From Mesorhizobium loti (GTDB taxonomy: Bacteria > Pseudomonadota > Alphaproteobacteria > Rhizobiales > Rhizobiaceae), in assembly GCF_003148495.1 (NCBI RefSeq), contig NZ_QGGH01000004.1, positions 248,001 to 312,000 on the forward strand: 64,000 bases of DNA, in the 5' to 3' direction. The position numbers and the translations under genes are program-made. Numbering within the stretch: the first letter of the stretch is position 1; each line of letters begins with the position of its first letter. Positions 8,642 through 17,603 of the stretch are shown here, in pieces. The notes under the pieces are model-generated. The model searched no databases. It saw nothing but the letters and a program-made list of their open reading frames with translations, and had not been told where the DNA came from.

Positions 8642-9115
8642 TTACGACGACCTGGCCATCGGAACGACGGTGGTCTCCTTGATCTCCTCCATCACGAACG
8701 ACGCGGAGACATCAGACAGCGTCACCTTGGCGATCAGCCGCTGGTAGAGCCGGTCATAGGCCTTCACGTCTGCGACGCGGGCGCGCAAGACATAATCGAG
8801 GTCGCCGGACATGCGGTAGACGCCGGTGATCTCGGAAAAGCCGGTCACCGCCGCCCTGAATTTCTGCAGCCACTCCGGATCGTGGTTGGACGTGCGGATC
8901 AGGATGAAGACCGAAAGGCCAAGTCCGAGCTTTTCGGCATCGACCAGCGCCACCCGACCGGTGATGATGCCATCTTCCTCCAGCCGCTTCACCCGGCGCC
9001 AGCAGGCATTGCGCGACAAGGCCACCCGTTCCGACAGCTGGTCGACCGACAGCGTGCCGTCGCGTTGCAGCTCGGTGAGCAATTTTCGATCGATTTCATC
9101 GATATCGAGTGCCAT
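8642..9115 (-). CDS. Lrp/AsnC family transcriptional regulator
   Basis: Amino-acid-responsive regulator. The 157-residue protein has an N-terminal winged helix (LSVDQLSERVALSRNACWRRVKRLEEDGII) and a C-terminal RAM ligand-binding domain (GVYRMSGDLDYVLRARV). Start codons at 9115 (MALDIDEIDR) and 9133 are both in frame; 9115 matches the usual Lrp beginning. An inverted repeat TGGGA-N6-TCCCA sits at 9117-9132, just upstream of the chosen start, and could serve autoregulation. The nearest divergent gene is the small membrane protein at 9230. Confidence 0.85.
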   Translation of the reverse strand: MALDIDEIDRKLLTELQRDGTLSVDQLSERVALSRNACWRRVKRLEEDGIITGRVALVDAEKLGLGLSVFILIRTSNHDPEWLQKFRAAVTGFSEITGVYRMSGDLDYVLRARVADVKAYDRLYQRLIAKVTLSDVSASFVMEEIKETTVVPMARSS

Positions 9116-9116
9116 G

Positions 9117-9132
9117 TGGGATGTTTGTCCCA
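9117..9132. promoter_or_regulatory. Candidate Lrp autoregulatory inverted repeat
   Basis: TGGGA and TCCCA arms separated by six bases, lying directly before the ATG at 9115 in the gap shared with the divergent gene at 9230. The position fits an operator over the ribosome-binding region. Assignment to the Lrp protein is inference. Confidence 0.3.
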
Positions 9133-9229
9133 TGATCTGGCTGATTACAAGGATATTTTGAGACCGATGAACCGGCGAGGCGTGTCAGGATACTCATATC
9201 AGGAACTCAGACGCTGAAGGGGAACCAGC

Positions 9230-9478
9230 ATGTCGGTCGCAAGGATTTTCACCTCTCATCCAGCCAAGGTTGGCGAGACCTATCTCAGTCATATGGCTTT
9301 TGCCGCCTGGTTCTCGTCGCGGCTGCTGCTGGCGGCGGGCGCCGCGCTCGTTCATGCTTTCTTGCCATTTCTGTTTGAGACTACCGCCAGCCGAATCGTT
9401 CGCGAGCTTTACGAGCGGACGCACAACAGAGGCACGCACGCGACCAAGGAGCCCGCGGCTCTTATGGATCGCGCCTAG
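9230..9478 (+). CDS. Small membrane protein, DUF6356-like
   Basis: An 82-residue protein with one clear hydrophobic segment (about 24-48, containing RLLLAAGAALVHAFLPFLF) and the pattern HPAKVGETYLSHMAFA before it, which I associate with the DUF6356 family of short membrane proteins. No function is known. A good ribosome-binding site (AGGGGAA) precedes the ATG. It ends 15 bases before the class II glutamine amidotransferase gene on the same strand, so the two are probably an operon. Confidence 0.72.
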   Translation: MSVARIFTSHPAKVGETYLSHMAFAAWFSSRLLLAAGAALVHAFLPFLFETTASRIVRELYERTHNRGTHATKEPAALMDRA

Positions 9479-9493
9479 AGGACGACAGAAGCG

Positions 9494-10294
9494 ATGTGCC
9501 GATGGGCGGCCTATCTCGGTGAAGCGGTCTTTCTCGAAGACATCCTCACCGCGCCCTGTCACTCGTTGATCGCCCAGAGCCATTGCGCCCAGGAAGCAAA
9601 ATCGCCGACCAATGGCGACGGCTTTGGCCTTGCCTGGTATGGCGACCGCCCGGAGCCGGGTCTCTATCGCGATATCCTGCCGGCCTGGTCCGATCCCAAT
9701 CTGAAGAGCCTGTGCCGGCAGATCAAATCCGGCCTGTTCCTCGCCCATGTGCGGGCGTCGACCGGCGGCGCCACCAGCCGCATGAACTGCCATCCGTTCA
9801 TCTCCAGCTCCTGGTCGTTCATGCACAACGGCCAGATCGGCGGCTTCGACAAGATCCGCCGTGCGCTGGAGAACTCGCTGTCCGACGCCGTCTTCGACCA
9901 GCGCGAAGGCACCACCGATTCCGAACTCTTCTTCCTGCTGATGATCGACGAAGGATTGGCCACCGATCCGCAAGGCGCCGTCTCCCGCGCCACCAGCCGC
10001 GTGCTCGAAGCCTCGCGCCGCGCCGGCCTAGAACCGGCGCTGAAGCTCACCGCCGCCTTCTCGGACGGGCAGGCGCTGCATGCGGTGCGCTATGCCACCG
10101 ACGCCGACGCTCCGACGCTCTACACTTCTGTCCTGCGCAAGGGTGGCGGCCGCTGCATCGTCTCTGAACCCTTCGACCGCGAGGGCGGCGACTGGCAAGC
10201 GATCCCGCCATCGAGTTTTGTCACCATCACCGGCGATGACATGGCCATTCGGCCATTTGCTCCGATTGCGGCGAAGCTGGCGCTGGTCGGGTAG
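9494..10294 (+). CDS. Class II glutamine amidotransferase (YafJ/EgtC-like)
   Basis: N-terminal-nucleophile amidase domain protein of 266 residues. Cys2 directly follows the initiator Met (MCRWAAYLG), as required for an Ntn-type nucleophile after Met removal. Further family features are NGDGFGLAWYG, the FLAHVRASTGG segment and NCHPF...WSFMHNGQIGGF. Stand-alone members of this group include EgtC (gamma-glutamyl hydrolase of ergothioneine synthesis) and YafJ of unknown role. No egtB or egtD is near, so ergothioneine is not supported; hydrolysis of a gamma-glutamyl bond is a reasonable guess. Confidence 0.85.
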   Translation: MCRWAAYLGEAVFLEDILTAPCHSLIAQSHCAQEAKSPTNGDGFGLAWYGDRPEPGLYRDILPAWSDPNLKSLCRQIKSGLFLAHVRASTGGATSRMNCHPFISSSWSFMHNGQIGGFDKIRRALENSLSDAVFDQREGTTDSELFFLLMIDEGLATDPQGAVSRATSRVLEASRRAGLEPALKLTAAFSDGQALHAVRYATDADAPTLYTSVLRKGGGRCIVSEPFDREGGDWQAIPPSSFVTITGDDMAIRPFAPIAAKLALVG

Positions 10295-10458
10295 GTTTCT
10301 TCGCCAACTGGTAGCGTCGCGGGCCAGCGCCGACCTCAACAGACTATCGGCACAATTCCGATCAAACGCGGCCAATCCTCGAATGCTCAACTCCGCTTGA
10401 AATCGCGCCGCTATCCGCCATTTGATCAGGCACGCGCCGCCAAGCCGGAGCATTCACT

Positions 10459-11832
10459 ATGGACCCCGTCTTTTCCTCGACTATCGATCTCGCCGCCGCC
10501 ATCGCCGCGCGGAAAATCTCCGCCGTCGAAGCACTCGACGCCCACCTGGCGCAGATCGATGCCCACAACGAGGCCGTCAACGCCGTCATCTCGCTTGACA
10601 GGGATGGCGCCCGCGAGTGTGCCAAGAGGGCAGACGCAGCCCAGGCGCGCGACGAGGCTCTCGGACCTTTGCATGGCGTGCCGTTCACGCTGAAGGACAT
10701 GCATGAAACGGCAGGCGTGAAGACCACGGTCGGCTTCCCGCCCTTTGCCGATTATGTCGCCAAACAGGACAGCCCGGTCGTCGCGCGGTTGAGGGCGGCC
10801 GGCGGCGTGCTGATGGCCAAGACCAATGTCGCGACCCTGCTGTCTGACTGGCAGTCGAACAATCCACTGTTCGGCCGTACCTGTAATCCCTGGAATCTCC
10901 AGCGCACGGCAGGCGGTTCCAGCGGCGGCGCGGCAGCGGCACTTTGCTCGGGGATGACGCCGTTCGACGTCGGCACCGACATGCAGGATTCGATCCGGCT
11001 GCCGGCCGCCTTTTGCGGCGTCTATGGCCTCAAACCGACCGAGCATCGTGTCTCGCTGGCCGGCGCCTTCCCCGATCCTGAAGGTGCTGCGCGCAGCGTG
11101 CGGCTGATGTCCTGCCTCGGGCCGTTGGCGCGCAGCGTGGAAGATTTGGCGCTGATCCATCAAATCGTCGCCGGCCCGGACGGGCGCGACACCGATCTTG
11201 CGCCGGTGCCGGTCGAGGACATGCCGAAGCTCGACCTCAAGACATTGCGCATCGCCTTCGCGCCGTCCTTTCCTGGCTTCCCGGTGGCCGGCGACATAAG
11301 CACCGCGGTCGAAAACCTCGCAAGGCAGCTGCAAGACGCCGGCGCCGCCGTCGAAGAAGCAAAACTGCCGAAACTCGATCTGCACGACGATCTGGAACAG
11401 GGCGGCAGGCTGATCGGCATGATGATGGAGGCCGCGCAGCCGGAGCCGCCCGAGGAACCGACACCGGTGTCACGCTGGTTCGAGGCGCTCGCCCGGCGCG
11501 ACAGGTCCATTCTCGCCTGGGACCGGTTTTTCGAAAACTGGGATGCGCTGCTCTGCCCGGTCGCCATGACCACCGCCTTCCCGCATTGCGAGCCGGGCAC
11601 GCCGATCAAGGTCGACGGCAAGGAGCAGAGCTATTGGATGCTACCGGCCTATGGCGCCGTGTTCAACTACAGCGGCCATCCAGCGCTTTCCATACCGTGC
11701 GGACTGGACAGCGCCGGCCTGCCGATCGGCCTGCAGCTGGTCGGCAGACGCTGGTCGGAGGAGCGGCTGCTCGGCATAGCCAAGGCAATCGAACCTTTGG
11801 CCGGCGGCTTTCGCCGTCCGCCTAGCTACTGA
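10459..11832 (+). CDS. Amidase-signature family hydrolase
   Basis: Hydrolyses an amide of unknown identity. The 457-residue protein shows the Ser-cisSer-Lys triad: K79 in PFTLKDMHE, S154 in the GGSSGG loop and the nucleophile S178 in GTDMQDSIRLPAAF. The usual sequence before the nucleophile is IGGS, so MQDS replaces two glycines that normally shape the oxyanion hole. The C-terminal half contains the typical WDALLCPV and GHPALSIPCGL segments. Its end overlaps by seven bases the end of the convergent oxidase gene. Substrate cannot be predicted. Confidence 0.85.
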   Translation: MDPVFSSTIDLAAAIAARKISAVEALDAHLAQIDAHNEAVNAVISLDRDGARECAKRADAAQARDEALGPLHGVPFTLKDMHETAGVKTTVGFPPFADYVAKQDSPVVARLRAAGGVLMAKTNVATLLSDWQSNNPLFGRTCNPWNLQRTAGGSSGGAAAALCSGMTPFDVGTDMQDSIRLPAAFCGVYGLKPTEHRVSLAGAFPDPEGAARSVRLMSCLGPLARSVEDLALIHQIVAGPDGRDTDLAPVPVEDMPKLDLKTLRIAFAPSFPGFPVAGDISTAVENLARQLQDAGAAVEEAKLPKLDLHDDLEQGGRLIGMMMEAAQPEPPEEPTPVSRWFEALARRDRSILAWDRFFENWDALLCPVAMTTAFPHCEPGTPIKVDGKEQSYWMLPAYGAVFNYSGHPALSIPCGLDSAGLPIGLQLVGRRWSEERLLGIAKAIEPLAGGFRRPPSY

Positions 11833-12899
11833 GCGAAGCGCGACAATCGATAAGGCGCAAGCAGCCGGTCGCGCTCGCCGTCGAGGATTTCCCGGGCGGC
11901 GAACAGGCCGACGGCTGTCGCCAGCGTGATGCCGGAATGCATGACCGCGACATAGACACCGTCCACGCCCTCGGCGCGGCCGATGATCGGAAAGCCGTCG
12001 ATCGGCGTTGGCCGGTAGCCGACCGTGTGGAAATCGAGTTCCAACCCGTCGCTGTCGCGCAGCATGGCTTTCATGGCCGCAAACAGCGCGTGGGCGGTGG
12101 CTTCGGCATTCATGCCCGGGTCGGCGCCGCCAAAATCCGAACCGGCGATGATGCGGCCCTCCGCAGTCTGGCGCATGTGCAGTCGCTCGGCCAGCACCAG
12201 CCCATTGAGCAGCTTTTCTGTGGGTCGCGAATGGACGATCAGGCCGGGCGGCGTTTCGATCGGCAGGTTGATCCCGGCTGTCGCGGCGATCTCCGGCGAG
12301 CCGACGCCGGCCGCGATCACCACCTCGTCTGATGCAATCAGGCCATGCGATGTGTCGACACCGGTGATCTTGCCGTCGGTCTGGACCAGCGCCGTCACCG
12401 TGCTGGAGATAATACGTGCGCCAAGTCGCTCGGCGTCGGCCAGCAGCGCTTTCGTGGCTGCGACGGGCTCGGCTACCCCCTCTTCAGCCACATACAGGGC
12501 AAAATCCGGCAGCTCGGTGAGATTGGGTTCGATGCGCGCAGCACCGGCGCGGTCGATGCGCTCGATGCCGTAACCCCACGCAGAATGCTCGCTGGCATAG
12601 GTTTCCATGTCGGCCGCCGACAAATCCCAGCACAGGCCGCCGCACCAGCTGAGCGGAATTTCGGGCAGGTCCCGCGCCAGCCGCGTCCACTCGGCCATCG
12701 CGCGGGTGCGCAGCCGGAAATATGGCTCCGGATTGCCCCAGCTGGCGTTGATCCAGGCAAACGAGTTCGGCGTCGCCACCCCGCCGGCAGCGCTGTCGGC
12801 AATGACCGTCACTTGCGCGCCGGCCTTGCTCAGGTGCCAGGCGATGGAGGCGCCGATGATGCCGGCGCCGATGACGATCACTTGTTTTGCGGCGCTCAT
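11826..12899 (-). CDS. FAD-dependent amino-acid oxidase/dehydrogenase, DAO family
   Basis: Probable cytoplasmic flavoenzyme oxidising an amine or amino acid. The 357-residue protein begins with a Rossmann dinucleotide fold (VIVIGAGIIGASIAWHLSKAG) and ends with the DAO pattern VGYRPTPIDGFPIIGR followed by VAVMHSGITLATAVG. The length suits glycine-oxidase, DadA or sarcosine-oxidase-like proteins; which one cannot be decided. Its stop lies inside the end of the amidase gene on the opposite strand. Confidence 0.82.
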   Translation of the reverse strand: MSAAKQVIVIGAGIIGASIAWHLSKAGAQVTVIADSAAGGVATPNSFAWINASWGNPEPYFRLRTRAMAEWTRLARDLPEIPLSWCGGLCWDLSAADMETYASEHSAWGYGIERIDRAGAARIEPNLTELPDFALYVAEEGVAEPVAATKALLADAERLGARIISSTVTALVQTDGKITGVDTSHGLIASDEVVIAAGVGSPEIAATAGINLPIETPPGLIVHSRPTEKLLNGLVLAERLHMRQTAEGRIIAGSDFGGADPGMNAEATAHALFAAMKAMLRDSDGLELDFHTVGYRPTPIDGFPIIGRAEGVDGVYVAVMHSGITLATAVGLFAAREILDGERDRLLAPYRLSRFAQ

Positions 12900-13138
12900 G
12901 TTCGCTCCTCTTCCCTAGCGACTTCTGACGGGCGTTCATCCAAGTGCCATCCTGGCAGCCGCTTGCCAACATCGCGCAGTGCGAAATATGCGGCAATGCG
13001 CTGGCCCGAGCCATAGCACGACTGAGCTGCATGCTCTGGCTGTGAGGCGGCAACCAGCAGCGTTCGAGCCGCCGGACCGGTCGACAGCCCGGCACTGCGC
13101 TGCTAGAAGCCCGGCCTGTCACACGGAAATCCCAGAGA

Positions 13139-14731
13139 ATGCCCGAAGCAATAGAAGAAGAAGTGGCGCGCCGCCGCACCTTCGCGATCATCGCGCACCC
13201 GGACGCCGGCAAGACCACGCTCACCGAAAAGCTGCTGCTGTTCGGCGGCGCCATCCAGCTTGCCGGCGAGGTCAAGGCCAAGAAGGACAAGATCCAGACG
13301 CGGTCGGACTGGATGAAGATCGAGCGCGAGCGCGGCATTTCGGTCGTCACTTCGGTGATGACCTTCGAGTATGAGGACAATGTCTTCAACCTGCTCGACA
13401 CGCCCGGGCACGAGGATTTCGCCGACGACACCTACCGCACGCTATCGGCGGTCGACTCGGCCGTCATGGTCATCGATGCCGCCAAGGGCATCGAGCCGCG
13501 CACGCTGAAACTGTTCGAGGTCTGCCGGCTGCGCGACATCCCGATCATCACCTTCGTCAACAAGATGGACCGCGAAAGTCGCGACCCATTCGAGATACTC
13601 GACGAGATCGAGCAGAAGCTGGCGCTGGACACCGCGCCGATCACCTGGCCGATCGGCCGCGGCAAGACGTTCTCTGGCACCTACCATCTGGCGCTGAACG
13701 CCGTGCGCAAGGGCGACGATGAGAAGGAACGCACGCCGGTCAACGGTCCCGATTCCAACCGCGTTGCCGGCCTGCTGCCGGAAAACGAGCGCGAGGCCTT
13801 CATCGAGGAACTGGAGCTCGCGCGAGAAGCGTGCAGAGCCCTTGATATAGAAGCCTTCCGCGAGGGCCATCTGACGCCGGTCTATTTCGGCTCGGCGCTG
13901 CGCAACTATGGCGTCCGCGACCTGATCGAGGCGCTTGGCGCCTTTGGCCCGCCGCCGCGTGCGCAGGAGGCCGACACCCGCAAGGTCGAGGCGACCGAGG
14001 AGAAGATGACGTCCTTCGTCTTCAAGATACAGGCCAACATGGATCCCAACCACCGCGACCGCATCGCCTTCGTCCGGGTCTGCTCAGGCAAGCTCGAGCG
14101 CGGCATGAAGGCCAAGCTGGTGCGCACGGGAAAGCCGATGTCGCTGTCGGCGCCGCAGTTCTTCTTTGCCCGCACCCGCGTCACCGCCGACGAGGCCTTT
14201 GCCGGCGATGTCGTCGGCATCCCCAACCACGGCACGCTGCGCATCGGCGACACGCTGACCGAAGGCGAGGAGATACTGTTCCGCGGCGTGCCGAATTTCG
14301 CGCCGGAAATCTTGCGTCGCGTCCGCCTCGGCGACGCCATGAAAGCCAAGAAGCTCAAGGAAGCGCTGCACCAGATGGCCGAGGAGGGCGTCGTGCAGCT
14401 GTTCTCGCCCGAGGACGGCTCGCCGGCCATCGTCGGCGTCGTCGGCGCGCTGCAGCTCGACGTGTTGAAGGAGCGGCTGAACTTCGAATACACGCTGCCG
14501 GTCGAATTCGAGATGTCACGCTTTTCCGTCTGCCGCTGGATATCGGCCGATGACAAGGCCGAGGTGCTGCGTTTCATCGAGGCGCATCGCGGCGACATCG
14601 CCCGCGATCTCGACAATGATCCTGTGTTCTTGGCGCAGCACGCCTTTTCGCTGAATTACGAAGCGGAACGCTGGAAGGCGATCAAGTTTGCCACCATCAA
14701 GGACTATCAGGTCCGCGACAAGGCGGCGTAA
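13139..14731 (+). CDS. prfC: Peptide chain release factor 3
   Basis: Translational GTPase that recycles RF1/RF2 from the ribosome after termination. The 530-residue protein has the full G-domain: P-loop AHPDAGKTT (residues 19-27), ERGISV switch region, DTPGHEDF and NKMD. The central and C-terminal regions match RF3 rather than EF-G, for example FFFARTRVTADEAFAGDVVGI and VVGALQLDVLKERL. It stands alone, with repeat A downstream and a convergent PhnB-like gene. Confidence 0.95.
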   Translation: MPEAIEEEVARRRTFAIIAHPDAGKTTLTEKLLLFGGAIQLAGEVKAKKDKIQTRSDWMKIERERGISVVTSVMTFEYEDNVFNLLDTPGHEDFADDTYRTLSAVDSAVMVIDAAKGIEPRTLKLFEVCRLRDIPIITFVNKMDRESRDPFEILDEIEQKLALDTAPITWPIGRGKTFSGTYHLALNAVRKGDDEKERTPVNGPDSNRVAGLLPENEREAFIEELELAREACRALDIEAFREGHLTPVYFGSALRNYGVRDLIEALGAFGPPPRAQEADTRKVEATEEKMTSFVFKIQANMDPNHRDRIAFVRVCSGKLERGMKAKLVRTGKPMSLSAPQFFFARTRVTADEAFAGDVVGIPNHGTLRIGDTLTEGEEILFRGVPNFAPEILRRVRLGDAMKAKKLKEALHQMAEEGVVQLFSPEDGSPAIVGVVGALQLDVLKERLNFEYTLPVEFEMSRFSVCRWISADDKAEVLRFIEAHRGDIARDLDNDPVFLAQHAFSLNYEAERWKAIKFATIKDYQVRDKAA

Positions 14732-14765
14732 GTCGCGCTTTTTCCTTCTCCCCCGTTCACAGGAA

Positions 14766-14859
14766 GGTGAGGAGTGGTCCGCGCAGCGGGCGAAAAGCCA
14801 ATTGCTTGGCTTTTCGAACGAGGAACGCCCGAAGGGCGGATGAGGGGCGGCGCGACCCT
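14766..14859. repeat. Dispersed intergenic repeat A, copy 2
   Basis: Second copy of the element at 2541-2635. The hairpin arms GAAAAGCCAA and TTGGCTTTTC with flanking C and G (14791-14816) match copy 1 exactly; the flanks are diverged. It fills most of the gap between the convergent prfC and PhnB-like genes. Confidence 0.75.
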
Positions 14860-14862
14860 CGA

Positions 14863-15330
14863 CTATCCTCTAGCAGCCGCTTCGATCTTGGCGATGTCGA
14901 TCTTGCTCATCTGCATCATCGCTGACATCACCCGGCCGGCCTTGGCCCGGTCCGGATCCAGAAGCAGGCGCGGCAGCTGCTCCGGCACGACTTGCCAGGA
15001 AACGCCGAATTTGTCCTTCAGCCAGCTGCAGACGCCGGGCTCGCCGCCCTCTGTGAGTTTCTCCCAGAAATAATCGACCTCTTCCTGCGTCTTGCAGTCG
15101 ATCGACTGTGACATCGCCTCGTTGAACTTGAATTGCGGTCCGCCGTTGAGCGCCTGGAACGGCACGCCGTCGAGTTCGAACGTGGTCACCAGCACTTTGC
15201 CTTCATCAGCGTGGCCTTTGGGCCAGCGCATTACGCTCAGCACCTTCGAATTCTTGAAGATGGAGACGTAGAAATTCATAGCATCTTCGGCCTGGCCGTC
15301 GAACCACAGGCAGGTGGTGATCTTTTGCAT
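14863..15330 (-). CDS. PhnB-like VOC (glyoxalase-fold) family protein
   Basis: A 155-residue protein of the PhnB / 3-demethylubiquinone-methyltransferase-like branch of the VOC superfamily. Family marks are the start ITTCLWFDGQAEDAMNFYVSIF, the central FQALNGGPQFKFNEA and the EEVDYFWEKLTEGG...CSWLKDKFGVSWQVVP block. The start at 15330 gives the normal N-terminus. Despite older naming in databases, these proteins have no proven methyltransferase activity; function is unknown. Confidence 0.82.
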   Translation of the reverse strand: MQKITTCLWFDGQAEDAMNFYVSIFKNSKVLSVMRWPKGHADEGKVLVTTFELDGVPFQALNGGPQFKFNEAMSQSIDCKTQEEVDYFWEKLTEGGEPGVCSWLKDKFGVSWQVVPEQLPRLLLDPDRAKAGRVMSAMMQMSKIDIAKIEAAARG

Positions 15331-15601
15331 GTCGTGCTCCTCGGGGCGTTCTGGTTGCAGTTGCGGATGAAACGGCTGACTGAGAAAATGGTGCCATTCC
15401 CTTGCCGTTGACCCAAGGACGGCCGTGCGACACGCAATCCGACAGCAGGGCGCAATTTTTTCGCAAGCTCCGATTTTTGTGGGGAATCTGGCGCATTGCA
15501 AAATTGTGGCCAGACCATACTTGCGCGTCTATAACGCCTGCGGTCCGAATTCAGCTCCGCCGCGCCATTCTTCGGTTACGGTCAGCCACCAAGGAAAAAA
15601 C

Positions 15602-17446
15602 ATGCCTGCCTATCGCTCCCGCACCACCACCCATGGCCGCAACATGGCCGGCGCTCGCGGCCTCTGGCGCGCCACCGGCATGAAGGACTCGGATTTCGGC
15701 AAGCCGATCATCGCGGTGGTCAATTCCTTCACACAGTTCGTGCCGGGCCATGTCCATCTCAAGGATCTCGGCCAGCTGGTCGCGCGCGAGATCGAGAAGG
15801 CCGGCGGCGTTGCCAAGGAATTCAACACCATCGCCGTCGATGACGGCATCGCCATGGGTCATGACGGCATGCTGTATTCGCTGCCGTCGCGCGAGCTGAT
15901 CGCCGATTCGGTCGAATACATGGTCAACGCGCACTGCGCCGACGCCATGGTCTGCATTTCCAATTGCGACAAGATCACGCCCGGCATGCTGATGGCATCG
16001 TTGCGCCTCAACATCCCGACCGTCTTCGTTTCCGGCGGTCCGATGGAAGCCGGCAAGGTGGTGCTCGCCGGCAAGGCGCAGGCGCTCGACCTGGTCGACG
16101 CCATGGTCGCGGCCGCCGATGACAAGATCTCCGACGAGGACGTCAAGGTCATCGAGCGCTCGGCCTGCCCGACCTGCGGCTCCTGCTCGGGCATGTTCAC
16201 CGCCAATTCGATGAATTGCCTGACCGAGGCGCTGGGGCTTTCGCTGCCCGGCAACGGCTCGACGCTGGCCACGCATGCCGACCGCAAGCGGCTGTTTGTC
16301 GAGGCCGGCCATCTGATCGTCGATCTCGCCCAGCGCTATTACGAGCAGGATGACGAGACGGCGCTGCCGCGCAACATCGCCTCGAAGGGCGCCTTCGAGA
16401 ACGCCATGACACTCGACATCGCCATGGGCGGGTCGACCAACACCGTGCTGCATATTCTGGCCGCCGCGCATGAGGGCGAGATCGACTTCGATCAGGACGA
16501 CATCGACGCGCTGTCGCGCAAGGTGCCGGTGCTGTGCAAGGTTGCTCCAGCCAAGTCCGACGTTCACATGGAAGACGTTCACCGCGCCGGCGGCATCATG
16601 GCGATCCTCGGCCAGCTCGACAATGCCGGCCTGATCAACCGCGATTTGCCGACCGTGCACACGCGAACGCTGGGTGACGCGCTCGACCATTGGGATATTT
16701 CCCGCTCGACCAGCCAGAGCGTGCGCGATTTCTTCCTGGCGGCTCCTGGCGGCGTGCCGACACAGGTCGCCTTCAGCCAGGACCGCCGCTGGGACGAACT
16801 CGATCTCGACCGCGAGAAAGGCGTTATCCGGTCAGTCGAACATCCCTTTTCCAAGGATGGCGGCCTTGCCGTGCTGAAAGGCAATCTGGCGCTCGACGGC
16901 TGCATCGTGAAGACGGCCGGCGTCGATGAATCGATCCTGAAGTTCACCGGCCCGGCCCGCGTATTCGAAAGCCAGGATTCGAGCGTCAAGGCGATCCTGT
17001 CGAACGAGATCAAGGCCGGTGATGTCGTGGTCATCCGCTATGAGGGGCCGCGCGGCGGCCCCGGCATGCAGGAAATGCTCTACCCGACCAGCTATCTGAA
17101 GTCGAAAGGCCTCGGCAAGGCCTGCGCGCTGGTCACCGACGGCCGCTTCTCCGGCGGCACGTCGGGCCTGTCGATCGGCCATGCGTCGCCGGAAGCCGCA
17201 GAGGGCGGCCTGATAGGATTGGTGCAAGAGGGCGACACGATCGAGATCGATATCCCGAACCGCAGTATCCGCCTTGCTGTCGATGACGCAGAACTCGCTG
17301 CCCGCCGGGCGGCGATGGAGGCAAAGGGCACCCTGGCCTGGAAGCCCGAGGAAAAGCGCAAGCGCAAGGTGACGACAGCCTTGCGCGCCTATGCCGCCAT
17401 GGCGACCAGCGCGGCCAAGGGCGCGGTGAGGTTCGTGCCGGAGTAG
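15602..17446 (+). CDS. ilvD: Dihydroxy-acid dehydratase (branched-chain amino acid synthesis)
   Basis: Fe-S dehydratase converting 2,3-dihydroxy-isovalerate and -methylvalerate to 2-oxoacids in valine and isoleucine synthesis. The 614-residue protein has the cluster-binding motifs CISNCDKITPGM and CPTCGSCSGMFTANSM, the AMGGSTNTVLH loop and the C-terminal DGRFSGGTSGLSIGHASPEA. The ATG at 15602 has an AGGAAAA ribosome site, and the protein starts MPAYRSRTTTHGRNMAGAR as in IlvD. A second, distant paralogue of the family is at 52824, which is a sugar-acid enzyme. Confidence 0.95.
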   Translation: MPAYRSRTTTHGRNMAGARGLWRATGMKDSDFGKPIIAVVNSFTQFVPGHVHLKDLGQLVAREIEKAGGVAKEFNTIAVDDGIAMGHDGMLYSLPSRELIADSVEYMVNAHCADAMVCISNCDKITPGMLMASLRLNIPTVFVSGGPMEAGKVVLAGKAQALDLVDAMVAAADDKISDEDVKVIERSACPTCGSCSGMFTANSMNCLTEALGLSLPGNGSTLATHADRKRLFVEAGHLIVDLAQRYYEQDDETALPRNIASKGAFENAMTLDIAMGGSTNTVLHILAAAHEGEIDFDQDDIDALSRKVPVLCKVAPAKSDVHMEDVHRAGGIMAILGQLDNAGLINRDLPTVHTRTLGDALDHWDISRSTSQSVRDFFLAAPGGVPTQVAFSQDRRWDELDLDREKGVIRSVEHPFSKDGGLAVLKGNLALDGCIVKTAGVDESILKFTGPARVFESQDSSVKAILSNEIKAGDVVVIRYEGPRGGPGMQEMLYPTSYLKSKGLGKACALVTDGRFSGGTSGLSIGHASPEAAEGGLIGLVQEGDTIEIDIPNRSIRLAVDDAELAARRAAMEAKGTLAWKPEEKRKRKVTTALRAYAAMATSAAKGAVRFVPE

Positions 17447-17460
17447 GGGTTGCGCAGAGG

Positions 17461-17580
17461 CTCCCTCATCTGGCTGCTTCGCGGCCACCTTCTCCCTGCT
17501 GGGGTGAAGAGGCAGGCGCCGGCGTTGACGATCTCTTCTCCCCTCGGGGAGAAGGTGGCCCGAAGGGCCGGATCAGGGCA
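17461..17580. repeat. Intergenic repeat B, copy 1 (folded pair)
   Basis: Two inverted halves, GGCCACCTTCTCCC (17483-17496) and GGGAGAAGGTGGCC (about 17547-17560), followed by CGAAGGGCCGGAT. The second half is shared with 39800-39830. It lies between the convergent ilvD and ABC transporter genes and may act as a bidirectional transcription stop. Confidence 0.65.
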
Positions 17581-17603
17581 TGGCGCCCACATCCGGAACA
17601 CCA

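Noticed and set aside
9494..10294. Ergothioneine synthesis gene egtC
   Set aside because: The fold fits, but no egtA, egtB or egtD gene is in the neighbourhood, so the specific name is not supported.
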